DNA of 64,000 bases from JACPFV01 sp038043245 (GTDB taxonomy: Bacteria > Pseudomonadota > Gammaproteobacteria > Nevskiales > Nevskiaceae): assembly GCA_038043245.1 (NCBI GenBank), contig JBBTCH010000002.1, positions 186,001 to 250,000 of the forward strand, read 5' to 3'. Shown in pieces: positions 42,817 through 50,977 of the stretch; position 1 is the stretch's first letter; the number at the start of each line of letters is the position of its first letter. Below the pieces are notes generated by a model. It was given only the letters and a program-made list of their open reading frames with translations, did not search any database and had not been told where the DNA came from. The position numbers were made by a program, and so were the translations under genes.

Positions 42817-43719
42817 TCATCGGCTCCTATAGTCGAAGCGGTTGGCGATCAGTGTCATGCCCTTCTCGAGCAGCATGCCGACCACGCCGACGATGCCGAT
42901 GGCGATGAGGATGTGTTCCATGTTGAGGTTGTTCCACTCGTCCCATAGCCAGAAACCGATACCGACACCGCCGGTGAGCATTTCGCTGGCGACGATCGCC
43001 AGCCAGGCCACGCCCAGTGAAAGTTTGGCGCCGGTCAGCACGTATGGCACCGAGGCCGGCAGCAGGATGTGCGTGAACACTTTCCATTCCGACAATCGCA
43101 GCACGCGCGCCACGTTCAGATAATCCTGCGGCACCGAGGCGACGCCGAGCGCGGTGTTGATGATCATCGGCCAGATCGCGCAGATGAAGATGGTGAAGAT
43201 CGCCGCCGGATTCGCCGCCTCGAACACGGCGAGGCCGATCGGCAGCCAGGCCAGCGGCGACACCGGCCGCAGCACGCTGATGATCGGCTGGAACGCGCTG
43301 CTGAGCATGGTGAAGCGGCCGAGCGCGAACCCCAGCGGGATGCCGACCAGCGCCGCCATGCCAAATCCTTTGGCGACACGCTCCAGTGAGGCCAGCAGGT
43401 TCCAGCCGACGCCCTGATCGTTCGGCCCGCGCTGATAGAACGGGTCGGAGAACAACTGCACCGCCGAGACAAAGGTTTTATCCGGCCCCGGCAGATAGTG
43501 GGTGGTCCGCGCGATCAAGGCCCACACCAGAAGAAAGCCGACGATGCCCAGCAGCGGCGGCAACAGCGCGCCGAGCACCGCACGCGCATGCAATGCCGCC
43601 GCCGAAACCGGGTGCGGCAGAACAAGCGGTGGCGGAATGCGCGCCGGGGAGTCATTCGCGGCCACGGGCTCCGCCACCGAAGGGGACAAAACTTTCACGG
43701 GCCTGAGCGGCGTAGCCAT
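42817..43719 (-). CDS. nrtB: Nitrate ABC transporter permease
   Basis: A 300-residue inner-membrane protein with six predicted helices (first LLPPLLGIVGFLLVWALI) and the EAA-type coupling loop (DYLNVARVLRLSEWKVFTHILLPASVPYVLTGA). Sequence style, and the VPQDYLNVARVLRLSEW segment, match NrtB/CmpB permeases. It overlaps the nrtA stop by one base. The roughly 45-residue N-terminal cytoplasmic tail is Pro/Ala-rich and variable. Confidence 0.9.
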   Translation of the reverse strand: MATPLRPVKVLSPSVAEPVAANDSPARIPPPLVLPHPVSAAALHARAVLGALLPPLLGIVGFLLVWALIARTTHYLPGPDKTFVSAVQLFSDPFYQRGPNDQGVGWNLLASLERVAKGFGMAALVGIPLGFALGRFTMLSSAFQPIISVLRPVSPLAWLPIGLAVFEAANPAAIFTIFICAIWPMIINTALGVASVPQDYLNVARVLRLSEWKVFTHILLPASVPYVLTGAKLSLGVAWLAIVASEMLTGGVGIGFWLWDEWNNLNMEHILIAIGIVGVVGMLLEKGMTLIANRFDYRSR

Positions 43720-44963
43720 CAGACCTTGATCTTGAAACCGGCCGCGTACTCGGCGGGCTTCGCCGGATCGAACACGGTGCCGTCAAACAGCTTCTCGGTC
43801 TTCAGGGGCGACTTCGGCACGGGGATGCCCAGCGTCTTGGCAACGTCGGCGTAAAGCCCGACCTGATTCACCTGCTTGGCAACGGCCAGGTAATCGACAT
43901 CGTCTTTCAACAGGCCCCAGCGCTTGTGCTGAGTCAGAAACCAGATGCCGTGCGACAGGAACGGATAGTTGACCTCGCCGTCCATGTAGAACTTCATGTA
44001 GTCCGGATCGTTCCAGGTTTTGCCGAGGCCGTTCTCGTACTTACCCTGCATGCGGCCGAGGATCACCGGCGCCGGCGCATTGACGTAGGACTTGCCGCCG
44101 ATGATGTCCGAGACTTTGCCGCGGTTGCTCAGGGTGTCGATGTACTGCGAGGCCTCGAGCACCGCCGCCAGCATCGCGCGCGCGGTGTTCGGATTCTGCG
44201 TGACGAACTCCTGAGTCGTGCCGAGCACTTTTTCCGGATGATTCTTCCAGATGCCTTGCGTCGTCGTGGCGGTGAATCCGATCTTGTCGAAAATCGCGCG
44301 CGCGTTCCAGGGTTCGCCGACGCAGTAGCCGTCCATGTTGCCGACGCGCATGTTGGCGACCATCTGCGGGGGCGGGATGACGATGGTCTTGACGTCCTTG
44401 AACGGATCAATGCCATTGGCCGCCAGCCAGTAGTACAGCCACATGGCGTGCGTGCCGGTGGGGAAGGTCTGGGCGAAGGTGTACTCGCGGTCTTTCTTGT
44501 TCACCGCTTTTTTCAACGACTCGCCATCGACAATGCCGGCGTCCTTGAGTTTGTTCGACAGCGTGATCGCCTGACCGTTGCAATTGAGGCTGCACAGGAT
44601 CGCCATGTCTTTCTTTTGCGAGCCAATGCCGAGATGCGCGCCATAGATCAAGCCGTAGAGCACGTGCGCGGCGTCGAGCTGACCGAGGATCAGTTTGTCG
44701 CGGATCGCCGCCCAGCTCGCCTCCTTGGAGATGGTGACGTTGAGGCCGTATTTCTTGAACAGGCCCAGCTCGCCGGCCATCACCACGCTGGCACAGTCGG
44801 TAAGCGGGATGAAGCCGATGTTGATATCGGTCTTCTCCGGCTTGCCGAAGTCGGCGGCGAAGGCACGCGAGCTGAGAATCGCCGGGAAGCCCACCGCGGC
44901 GGCGGCGAAGGCGCTGGTCTTCAGAAACTGCCGGCGCGAGGAATCAGTCAGGATTTTTTTCAT
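43719..44963 (-). CDS. nrtA: Nitrate-binding protein of the ABC transporter, Tat-exported
   Basis: A 414-residue CmpA/NrtA-family periplasmic binding protein. The N-terminus SSRRQFLKTSAFAAAAVGFP is a twin-arginine signal. The ligand-binding core has NIGFIPLTDCASVVMAGELGLFKKYGL, EASWAAIRDKLILGQLDAAH, FPTGTHAMWLYYWLAANGIDP, and VGNMDGYCVGEPWNARA. It captures nitrate in the periplasm and delivers it to NrtB. The gene follows the porin gene by 13 bases with an A/G-rich ribosome-binding site. A paralogue lacking a signal peptide (NasS) is encoded upstream. Confidence 0.92.
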   Translation of the reverse strand: MKKILTDSSRRQFLKTSAFAAAAVGFPAILSSRAFAADFGKPEKTDINIGFIPLTDCASVVMAGELGLFKKYGLNVTISKEASWAAIRDKLILGQLDAAHVLYGLIYGAHLGIGSQKKDMAILCSLNCNGQAITLSNKLKDAGIVDGESLKKAVNKKDREYTFAQTFPTGTHAMWLYYWLAANGIDPFKDVKTIVIPPPQMVANMRVGNMDGYCVGEPWNARAIFDKIGFTATTTQGIWKNHPEKVLGTTQEFVTQNPNTARAMLAAVLEASQYIDTLSNRGKVSDIIGGKSYVNAPAPVILGRMQGKYENGLGKTWNDPDYMKFYMDGEVNYPFLSHGIWFLTQHKRWGLLKDDVDYLAVAKQVNQVGLYADVAKTLGIPVPKSPLKTEKLFDGTVFDPAKPAEYAAGFKIKV

Positions 44964-44976
44964 GGGAAGCTCCGGT

Positions 44977-46206
44977 TCAGAATTTGTATTCGAGCCACAG
45001 CCAGGCCTTGCGCGTGTCGGTCGCGAGGCTGCTGGCGGTGTAATAGGCGTACTTGGCGCCGACGACGAAGTTCTCGATGATCGGCCGTGTCGCCTGCACA
45101 TCGAATTCGTTGCCGTAGTGCATGCCGCCGGTATCGGCGCTGAAGTGGTGCCAGCGCGTGAACAGCGCGACTTTCTCGACGGTGCCGCTGACCGTGGCGT
45201 TGTATTCGCGAATGCCGGTGGCCGGTGTGGCGAGGAACACATCGGCCCAGCCCTGAAACGCATGCAGGGTGGCGAGCGGCGTCTGGAATCCATAGGCACC
45301 GTTGCCGCCGAGCACTTCGTAGCCGAGCTTTGCGGTCAGGTCCTTGATGCAGCCCGCCTGCGCAAACGCCACGCCGGCTTCGCCAAGGTAGTACGAGGCG
45401 GAAACAAAACTCGGTGCGCTGCCGTACTTGTTCTGCCGCGCATATTCAGCGGTATACAAAGCCTTGATCGTCGGCGTAATCGGTGCGGCGCCGGTCGCGC
45501 GCAAACCGACGCTCTGCGTGTCCTGACGTGCGGCAACGACATCGGTGAAGTCGATCAGATAGGCGTATCCAGTCAGCGACAGCCAGGACAGCGCTGTATT
45601 GGTCACATGAAAAACATGGCCGCGCATCGGGAAATCCGTCAGCAGGAAAGTACGCGCGTTCTTCAGATAGGCGTAATCGATCTGGGTCTTCGGCAGCGAG
45701 GTGTTGGTCGCCAGCACCGAGTCGTAGGTCATCTCGTTCGAGCGCCAGCCGACATTGCCGATGAAGCGGGCGTTGTCGAAGATCAGGCGCTGACGGCCGA
45801 GCTTGAGCACGGTGCCCGGCAGGCTGGCATTGCGGATCCAGAACTGATTGAGCTCGCCGCCGACCGGATCGGCGACCACCGAATAACCGACCTTGCCGTT
45901 GCTGGTGCTGTTGTAGGACTCGCCGAACAGTGAAGACGTGTTCTCGAACTCGGCGCTGATATCGGTCGCGTTCCACTTGCCGGTGGTGTAGCCCAGCCGC
46001 AGGCGAAACGTCACCGCATCCGCCGTCGCCAACAACGAAGGCGGGCCCTGATCCACCTGCTCGTAGCGCAGACGCGCGTCGAGGTTCGGCGTGCCACCGG
46101 AAATCGCATAGCGCAAGACGTCGAGCCCTTCGGCATGCGCGGCGGGACAGGCCAGCGCGGCGACGGTCGTGAATAAAACGGAATACAGCGGACCCCAGGG
46201 TTTCAT
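44977..46206 (-). CDS. Outer-membrane porin of the nitrate uptake operon (alginate_exp type)
   Basis: A 409-residue protein with a signal peptide ending AAHAEG. The mature part has the alginate-export-type barrel start (LRYAISGGTPNLDARLRYEQVDQ), RLRLGYTTGKWN, KLGRQRLIFDNARFIGNVGWRSNEMTYD and a C-terminal strand ending AWLWLEYKF with a terminal Phe. It is the first gene of the sigma-54/leader-controlled unit with nrtABD, so it probably opens the outer membrane to nitrate under nitrogen limitation. This role is inferred from position; the family includes exporters and general porins. Confidence 0.8.
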   Translation of the reverse strand: MKPWGPLYSVLFTTVAALACPAAHAEGLDVLRYAISGGTPNLDARLRYEQVDQGPPSLLATADAVTFRLRLGYTTGKWNATDISAEFENTSSLFGESYNSTSNGKVGYSVVADPVGGELNQFWIRNASLPGTVLKLGRQRLIFDNARFIGNVGWRSNEMTYDSVLATNTSLPKTQIDYAYLKNARTFLLTDFPMRGHVFHVTNTALSWLSLTGYAYLIDFTDVVAARQDTQSVGLRATGAAPITPTIKALYTAEYARQNKYGSAPSFVSASYYLGEAGVAFAQAGCIKDLTAKLGYEVLGGNGAYGFQTPLATLHAFQGWADVFLATPATGIREYNATVSGTVEKVALFTRWHHFSADTGGMHYGNEFDVQATRPIIENFVVGAKYAYYTASSLATDTRKAWLWLEYKF

Positions 46207-46306
46207 CTTTTATCTCCGGTTGTGTTCGATGAGGAGGCCCGTTCATTTGAAGAAGGGCTCCATCCACCGACGCACTCGTGCCGAAGACGGCCTGGTCCAC
46301 GTCGCA
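46207..46306 (-). promoter_or_regulatory. Leader RNA of porin-nrtABD, candidate NasT target
   Basis: About 100 nt between the predicted sigma-54 start (near 46306) and the porin ATG. Its 43-nt block (46263-46305) matches the narK leader except at three positions. It has the hairpin GCCG-UCUU-CGGC where the narK leader has GCGG-UUUU-CCGC, so the third base pair is swapped C-G to G-C: a compensatory change. A second GC-rich hairpin (46233-46261, GGAG-bulge-CCC pairing with GGG-CTCC) follows and may be the attenuator. Confidence 0.75.
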
Positions 46307-46316
46307 ACAGGGTTAC

Positions 46317-46333
46317 AGCAACCGCCGTGCCAA
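46317..46333 (-). promoter_or_regulatory. Sigma-54 promoter of porin-nrtABD
   Basis: On the minus strand TTGGCACGGCGGTTGCT is a full match to the sigma-54 -24/-12 consensus. It is located 111 bases upstream of the porin start, almost the same as the distance for narK. Confidence 0.88.
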
Positions 46334-46407
46334 CTGCTTAATTGCTTGATTGCATATCGCTTTCTGCGGAAGTCCGCGCTGCGCTCCGTGTTCGCGAATA
46401 GCGTGCG

Positions 46408-46435
46408 TGCACCAGAAAATGAGCGTCACGCACCA
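46408..46435. promoter_or_regulatory. Candidate NtrC half-sites upstream of the porin promoter
   Basis: Two GCACCA half-sites at 46409-46414 and 46430-46435, 21 bases apart (two helical turns), lie about 75-120 bases upstream of the sigma-54 promoter. The first is TGCACCA, a perfect NtrC half-site; the second halves of both dyads are poor. They are candidate enhancers but weaker than the nrtD site. Confidence 0.4.
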
Positions 46436-46452
46436 ATAAACGCCGCCACCGG

Positions 46453-47436
46453 TCAGCGGGTGCCGAGCACGCGCTGATGGATATCCGGGCGAAACGCGCG
46501 TTGCACGATGTCTTCCAATGGCAGCTGGTGTGGCAACTGTCCGGCGGCCTGCATCTGTTCGAGATACCAGAGCGCGTGCGCAGGTTCAGGCGAATTGATG
46601 CCGTGAAAACGCACGAAGTCGTCGATGGGCTGCGCCTCCGCGTTGGCGTGTGTGCTGAAACGTCCGGTCAGTGCGGGCAGCAATTCTTCCGGCGGCCGCC
46701 CCAGATACGGCGCGAGCAGTTCCGTCGCGGCGACGCGGTTCAGCGGCTCAGCCAGCCACTGCGTCGCACGATGCAGCGCGCGCAGCAGTGCAGCGTGCGC
46801 GGGGTCTTCCAGCCAGTCGCTGCGCACCGCCAGCACTTTCTCGGTGCCGGGCAGTCCCAGCGAGCGACTGGTGGCGACGGCCACGCCGCTGCCCTCGAGG
46901 ATCGCGCGCGTGCTCCAGGGCTCGCCGACGCAGAATCCGTCGAGATTGCCGCGGCGCAAGGCCGCGGCGACCAGTGGCGGTGGCGTCACCACCATGCGCA
47001 CGTCGGTTTCCGGGTCGAGCCCCTGCGTCACCAGCCAGTGACGCAATTCATACTGATGTTTGGCCACCGGAAACACGGCCGCGAGCGTCAGCGGGCGGCC
47101 TTGCGCGCGGCGCTGGCGCGCGATCTCCTGGAGTTCGCCACCGGCCGCCGCCAGCGCCGGACTCAGCGTCAGCGCATTGCCAAAATGATTCAGCGTGAAC
47201 GCCGTCGCCAGATCGGCATTCGGGCCGAACAACCCGGCCTGAGCCGCCAGCGGGATGCCGGCGAGACAGTGCGACGCCTGCACATCACCGGTGATCAGGC
47301 GATCACGCACTTCGGCCCACGACGACAGTGCGATCAGCTCGACGCGCAGTTTCTCGTCGGCGAACAGGCCCAGCGTGCATGCGACGACCAGCGGCGCCGC
47401 ATCGCACAGGCGGATATAGCCCAGCCTAAGTTTCAT
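46453..47436 (-). CDS. nasS: Nitrate sensor NasS (cytoplasmic NrtA-like protein)
   Basis: A 327-residue protein of the NrtA/CmpA fold: LRLGYIRLCDAAPLVVACTLGLF, SSWAEVRDRLITGDVQASHCLAGIPLAA, LRRGNLDGFCVGEPWSTRAI. It has no signal peptide, as expected for NasS, which works in the cytoplasm. In known systems NasS binds NasT without nitrate and releases it when nitrate binds, allowing antitermination. Its start overlaps nasT by 11 bases. The pair lies directly upstream of the porin-nrt unit that it probably controls. Confidence 0.92.
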   Translation of the reverse strand: MKLRLGYIRLCDAAPLVVACTLGLFADEKLRVELIALSSWAEVRDRLITGDVQASHCLAGIPLAAQAGLFGPNADLATAFTLNHFGNALTLSPALAAAGGELQEIARQRRAQGRPLTLAAVFPVAKHQYELRHWLVTQGLDPETDVRMVVTPPPLVAAALRRGNLDGFCVGEPWSTRAILEGSGVAVATSRSLGLPGTEKVLAVRSDWLEDPAHAALLRALHRATQWLAEPLNRVAATELLAPYLGRPPEELLPALTGRFSTHANAEAQPIDDFVRFHGINSPEPAHALWYLEQMQAAGQLPHQLPLEDIVQRAFRPDIHQRVLGTR

Positions 47437-48004
47437 CGCTCGCTCCTGCCTGCAAAACCGTGCGCGCCGCCTGTTCCAAGCTGACGCGCTCGCGCATCGC
47501 CGTCTCGCGCAAGCGCTCGTAGGCCGCGGTCTCGCTCAGGCTTTCGGTTTCCATCAGGCGGCATTTGGCGCGATCCACCCAGCGCCGCTCGGCCAGCGTC
47601 TGCTGCGCGCGCGTCAACTCCTTCCTCAGTGCGCGCGTCTGCTCGAAATGCAACAAGGCGACTTCGATCAGCGAGCGCACCGCCTCGGGCGGCAGGTCGC
47701 GCGCGGCATAGGCGCTGATGCCGGCGCGCATCGCCTGCACCGCCAGTTCGTGGTTCTGGCCGTCGTGAAACAGCACGATTGGCTGCGGATGGCGGCGATT
47801 GAGCAGCGCCAGGTGTTCAAGCGTGTCGCGCGAGGGCGATGCCGCCGAGATCACCACGGCGGCCGGCCGCCGCTGTTCGATCAGTGCGTAGAAATCCTCA
47901 TCCTCGGCCACCGACACCACGGCGTAGCCGGCGGCGTCCAGCGCCGCGCACAGGGTTTCGCCGCCGCCGACCAGCAGCACGCAGGGTTGCAAAGGGTTCG
48001 ACAT
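47426..48004 (-). CDS. nasT: ANTAR-domain antitermination regulator NasT
   Basis: A 192-residue protein. Residues 1-120 form a response-regulator-like domain (VLLVGGGETLCAALDAAGYAVVSVAED) that lacks the usual phosphorylation Asp environment. Residues about 130-185 form an ANTAR domain (LAERRWVDRAKCRLMETESLSETAAYERLRETAMRERVSLEQAA), with the conserved KxxLM and Y/R-A/L pattern for RNA binding. NasT binds leader RNA of nitrate assimilation genes and prevents termination unless sequestered by NasS. Two leaders with a shared RNA block lie downstream on the same strand. Confidence 0.93.
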   Translation of the reverse strand: MSNPLQPCVLLVGGGETLCAALDAAGYAVVSVAEDEDFYALIEQRRPAAVVISAASPSRDTLEHLALLNRRHPQPIVLFHDGQNHELAVQAMRAGISAYAARDLPPEAVRSLIEVALLHFEQTRALRKELTRAQQTLAERRWVDRAKCRLMETESLSETAAYERLRETAMRERVSLEQAARTVLQAGASDET

Positions 48005-48040
48005 GCCGTCCTGGAAAACGCAAGGACGGTGCCAGCCTGT

Positions 48041-50581
48041 CTACAAACGGAACGATAAAGTCGCGAACAACTGCCGTCCCGGCGCCTGTTGCGCGAAGTA
48101 AGTGCCCGGGAAGAAGGTCGCGTCGGTCACCTGGTTCAGCACGCGCTGGTCGGACAGGTTGGTGCCGCCGAGCGTGAGCGACAGCTGTTCGTCGGGGCTG
48201 GACAGCGTGATGCGCGCCGAATACTTGATATAGGAATCCACGAAGCTGTTCGGGTCGAGATCGGTGTCGGTGAACTGGTCACCCTGATAGAGGATGTCCG
48301 CGGCGGCCTTGGCACGGAACAGGCCGAAGTCGTAGCTCAGCATCGGCGTCAGCGTCGCCGTGCCGCTGGGCGCGAAGGCGATGCGCTGGCCGGCGAGGTC
48401 CTGCTTCTGGTTGACGCCCTGCGAGATCGGCGCGGGCGCCGAGGCATAGCGGTCGTATTTCGCATCGAGCAGGCCGAGCGAGCCGATGATCGTCAGCGGC
48501 TCATAGGGCGTCAGCCACTGGAAATCCGCCTCGAGGCCGCTCGAAGTCGCGGCACCGGCGTTGCTGACATCGAAGAACACGCCGTTGAACGCCAGCACCT
48601 GCAGATTCTCGAACTTGGTCTGGTACAGCGTCAGATTCACTGCCAGCGAGTCGTCGAGAAATTTTCCTTTGGCGCCGACTTCATAGGTTTCCGCGGTTTC
48701 CGGCTCGTACTCCAGATCATCGCTGGTGACGACGCGGCAGCTGGTCGGGTCGTCGGGATCGTCGCAGGCACGGCCGAGCGAGATCGAGTTGAAGCCGCCG
48801 GATTTGAAGCCGCGCGCATACGAAGCGTAGTAGTTGATGCTGTCGCCGAAATACTGCAGCGCGAATTTCGGTGACACGTCCATCTCGTCGCGGCGCAGAT
48901 CGCGCAGGTCGTAATCCATCGACATCAGGATGTTCTCGAGGATGCACGGCGTCGGCAGCCCGGCATCCTTGGTCTGGCAGTGGCTGGCGCCTTTGGTGTT
49001 GACGACCTTCTGCTCCTGGTTGACGCGTACGCCGGGCGTGATCGCCCAGCGTTCGGTGAGGTTCCAGGTGAACTGCCCGAACAGCGCCTTCGAGCGCACC
49101 GACTGGTCGTAATCGAACTGATAGGTGTCGCCGTCGGCCAGCGACGCGGTAATGGGGCCGATCTGCGGCAGTCCCGGCCCGGCGCTGACGCATTCGCTGT
49201 TATCGGCGGCGGCGCCGGCGAGGATCTGGAAATCGCAGGTCAGCAGATACGAACCGATGTCGGCGCCGGCCAGCACGCGCGCGAACAGCGAATACTCCGA
49301 ATCGAAATAAAAACCGCCAGCGACCACTTCCACGCCCTCGCCGAGCCCGAACAGACTGTCAGCCTGGGTCGAGAAGCGCAGCTCCGCCGAGGTCTGGCGG
49401 TGACGCTCATGACTGTCGAGGCGCGCGATGTCCGCCGGCGACACGTCCAGCTCGTTGAGCTGGTCGATGTGGAACCGCGAGCCGCCGAGCACCAGCACCG
49501 GCGTGAGATCCTTGAACGGCCCGAGATCGCCGACGCGCCATTCGGTTTTCGCACCGATCGTATCGGAGCCTTTTTCGATATAGCCGACCGTGTCGTAGGA
49601 GGTGATGAAATTGGTCGGGTCGTCCTCGACTTTCGAGTCGAAACTCTCCAGATACGTGCGCGTATCGTCGTCGAGCTTGAACAGCTGGAACGGCCAGAAC
49701 GGCGCTTCGGTGCGCGAGGTCACGCCGGTAATCTCGGTGCTGATGCGCTCGGACGCTCCCAGTTTGAGTTTCAGACGCGCGGCTTTCTGCGTCTGCTGCT
49801 CTTCGTCGCGTTCGGTCAGCGTGTTGAAAAGCTGGCCGTCGGTCTTGCGGTACAGCACCGAGGCGCGCGCGCCGACCCAGTCGTTGAACATGCCGCCGGC
49901 GCCGCCTTCCAGGCGCTGCTCGTTGTGCTCGCCGTAGAAAATGCGGCCGTCGGCTTCAAGCGAATCGCGGACGCCCTTGCTGATGACGTTGAACACGCCG
50001 GCGATGGTGTTCTTGCCAAACAGCGTGCCCTGCGGGCCGCGCAGGATCTCGACGCGGTCGATGTCGAACAAGGCTTCGGTGAAATAACCGGGTCGGCCGA
50101 AATAGATCTCGTCCTGCACCAGTCCGACCGAACTCTCGAAGCTCGGATTGAAGGAGTTGGTGCCGAAACCGCGGATGAATACCTGCGGCGAGCCGGGGTC
50201 GTCGGCGTCGATGCGCGCGTTCGGCACATACAGCGACACGTCGGCCAGACCTGAGGCGCCGGTGTCCTGGATGAATTCGCCGCCGAGCGCGGTGATCGAG
50301 ATCGGCACTTCCTGCAGCGACTGCTCGGTCTTCTGCGCAGTAACGGTAACCTCCTGGATCTGTCGCGCCTGCGGTTCGGGCGAGGGTGATTCGACGGCCG
50401 CAGCGGGCGCGGCCTCGACCGCAATCGTCGCCGGCTCCGGCGCAGGTGGCTGCGCTGGAACCTCAGCCGCCGGAGTCTCGGCCACGGGCGGCATCGGCTC
50501 CACAGGCGCGGGGGCGTCCTGCGCCAATACGGACAATGAGGGGATCAAAACGAGGGCGACCGACCACGGCGAAAGTTTCAT
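48041..50581 (-). CDS. TonB-dependent receptor
   Basis: An 846-residue receptor. The signal peptide (LVLIPSLSVLAQDA) is followed by a Pro/Ala-rich spacer of about 60 residues, the plug (QEVTVTAQKTEQSLQEVPISITALGGEF; VEILRGPQGTLFGKNTIAGVFNVISK) and a barrel with typical YYASYARGFKSGGFN and a C-terminal ATLSFRL ending in Leu. The style is that of large TonB receptors for siderophores, or for aromatic or glycan substrates (Caulobacter/Sphingomonas type). It begins 42 bases from a divergent cytochrome gene. The substrate cannot be predicted. ATG 50581 is chosen, as the longer frame is not homologous. Confidence 0.85.
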   Translation of the reverse strand: MKLSPWSVALVLIPSLSVLAQDAPAPVEPMPPVAETPAAEVPAQPPAPEPATIAVEAAPAAAVESPSPEPQARQIQEVTVTAQKTEQSLQEVPISITALGGEFIQDTGASGLADVSLYVPNARIDADDPGSPQVFIRGFGTNSFNPSFESSVGLVQDEIYFGRPGYFTEALFDIDRVEILRGPQGTLFGKNTIAGVFNVISKGVRDSLEADGRIFYGEHNEQRLEGGAGGMFNDWVGARASVLYRKTDGQLFNTLTERDEEQQTQKAARLKLKLGASERISTEITGVTSRTEAPFWPFQLFKLDDDTRTYLESFDSKVEDDPTNFITSYDTVGYIEKGSDTIGAKTEWRVGDLGPFKDLTPVLVLGGSRFHIDQLNELDVSPADIARLDSHERHRQTSAELRFSTQADSLFGLGEGVEVVAGGFYFDSEYSLFARVLAGADIGSYLLTCDFQILAGAAADNSECVSAGPGLPQIGPITASLADGDTYQFDYDQSVRSKALFGQFTWNLTERWAITPGVRVNQEQKVVNTKGASHCQTKDAGLPTPCILENILMSMDYDLRDLRRDEMDVSPKFALQYFGDSINYYASYARGFKSGGFNSISLGRACDDPDDPTSCRVVTSDDLEYEPETAETYEVGAKGKFLDDSLAVNLTLYQTKFENLQVLAFNGVFFDVSNAGAATSSGLEADFQWLTPYEPLTIIGSLGLLDAKYDRYASAPAPISQGVNQKQDLAGQRIAFAPSGTATLTPMLSYDFGLFRAKAAADILYQGDQFTDTDLDPNSFVDSYIKYSARITLSSPDEQLSLTLGGTNLSDQRVLNQVTDATFFPGTYFAQQAPGRQLFATLSFRL

Positions 50582-50623
50582 TGACGGAATATATAAGATG
50601 ATGAAAACACTCTGGGGGAGAAC

Positions 50624-50977
50624 ATGAGCAAGAATCAATCCATTGCGTTTTTGGCGCTGGGCCTTGCGCTGACCGCCTGCGGCGAAAAATCTGCGCCGCC
50701 CTCGGCGCCTGCGGCTGTCAGTGCAGCGATTCCCGCCGACGCCAGGCTGGCCAAACTCTACGAACAGACCTGCAAGACCTGCCACAGCAACGCCGGCACC
50801 GGCGCGCCGGTGGCTGGCGATACCGCGGCGTGGGCACCGCGCCTGGCGCAAGGAATGCCCACCCTGCTGAATCACACCCTCAACGGCTACAAGGGCATGC
50901 CACCGCTGGGCTCGTGCAGCGACTGCGGTGAGCCGGAGTTCACCGCGCTGATCAACTTCATGGCAACCGGCAAATGA
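50624..50977 (+). CDS. Lipoprotein cytochrome c (c5-like)
   Basis: A 117-residue protein with a lipoprotein signal (FLALGLALTACGEK, lipobox LTAC) and one haem-c site CKTCHS (CxxCH, near residue 50). The distal part has KGMPPLGSCSDCGEPEF, where the Met in GMPP is a likely axial ligand and a second Cys pair (CSDC) is typical of cytochrome c5-like proteins. It would be anchored in the periplasm. Its stop overlaps the FAD-dependent oxidase gene (ATGA), implying it accepts electrons from that enzyme. Confidence 0.85.
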   Translation: MSKNQSIAFLALGLALTACGEKSAPPSAPAAVSAAIPADARLAKLYEQTCKTCHSNAGTGAPVAGDTAAWAPRLAQGMPTLLNHTLNGYKGMPPLGSCSDCGEPEFTALINFMATGK

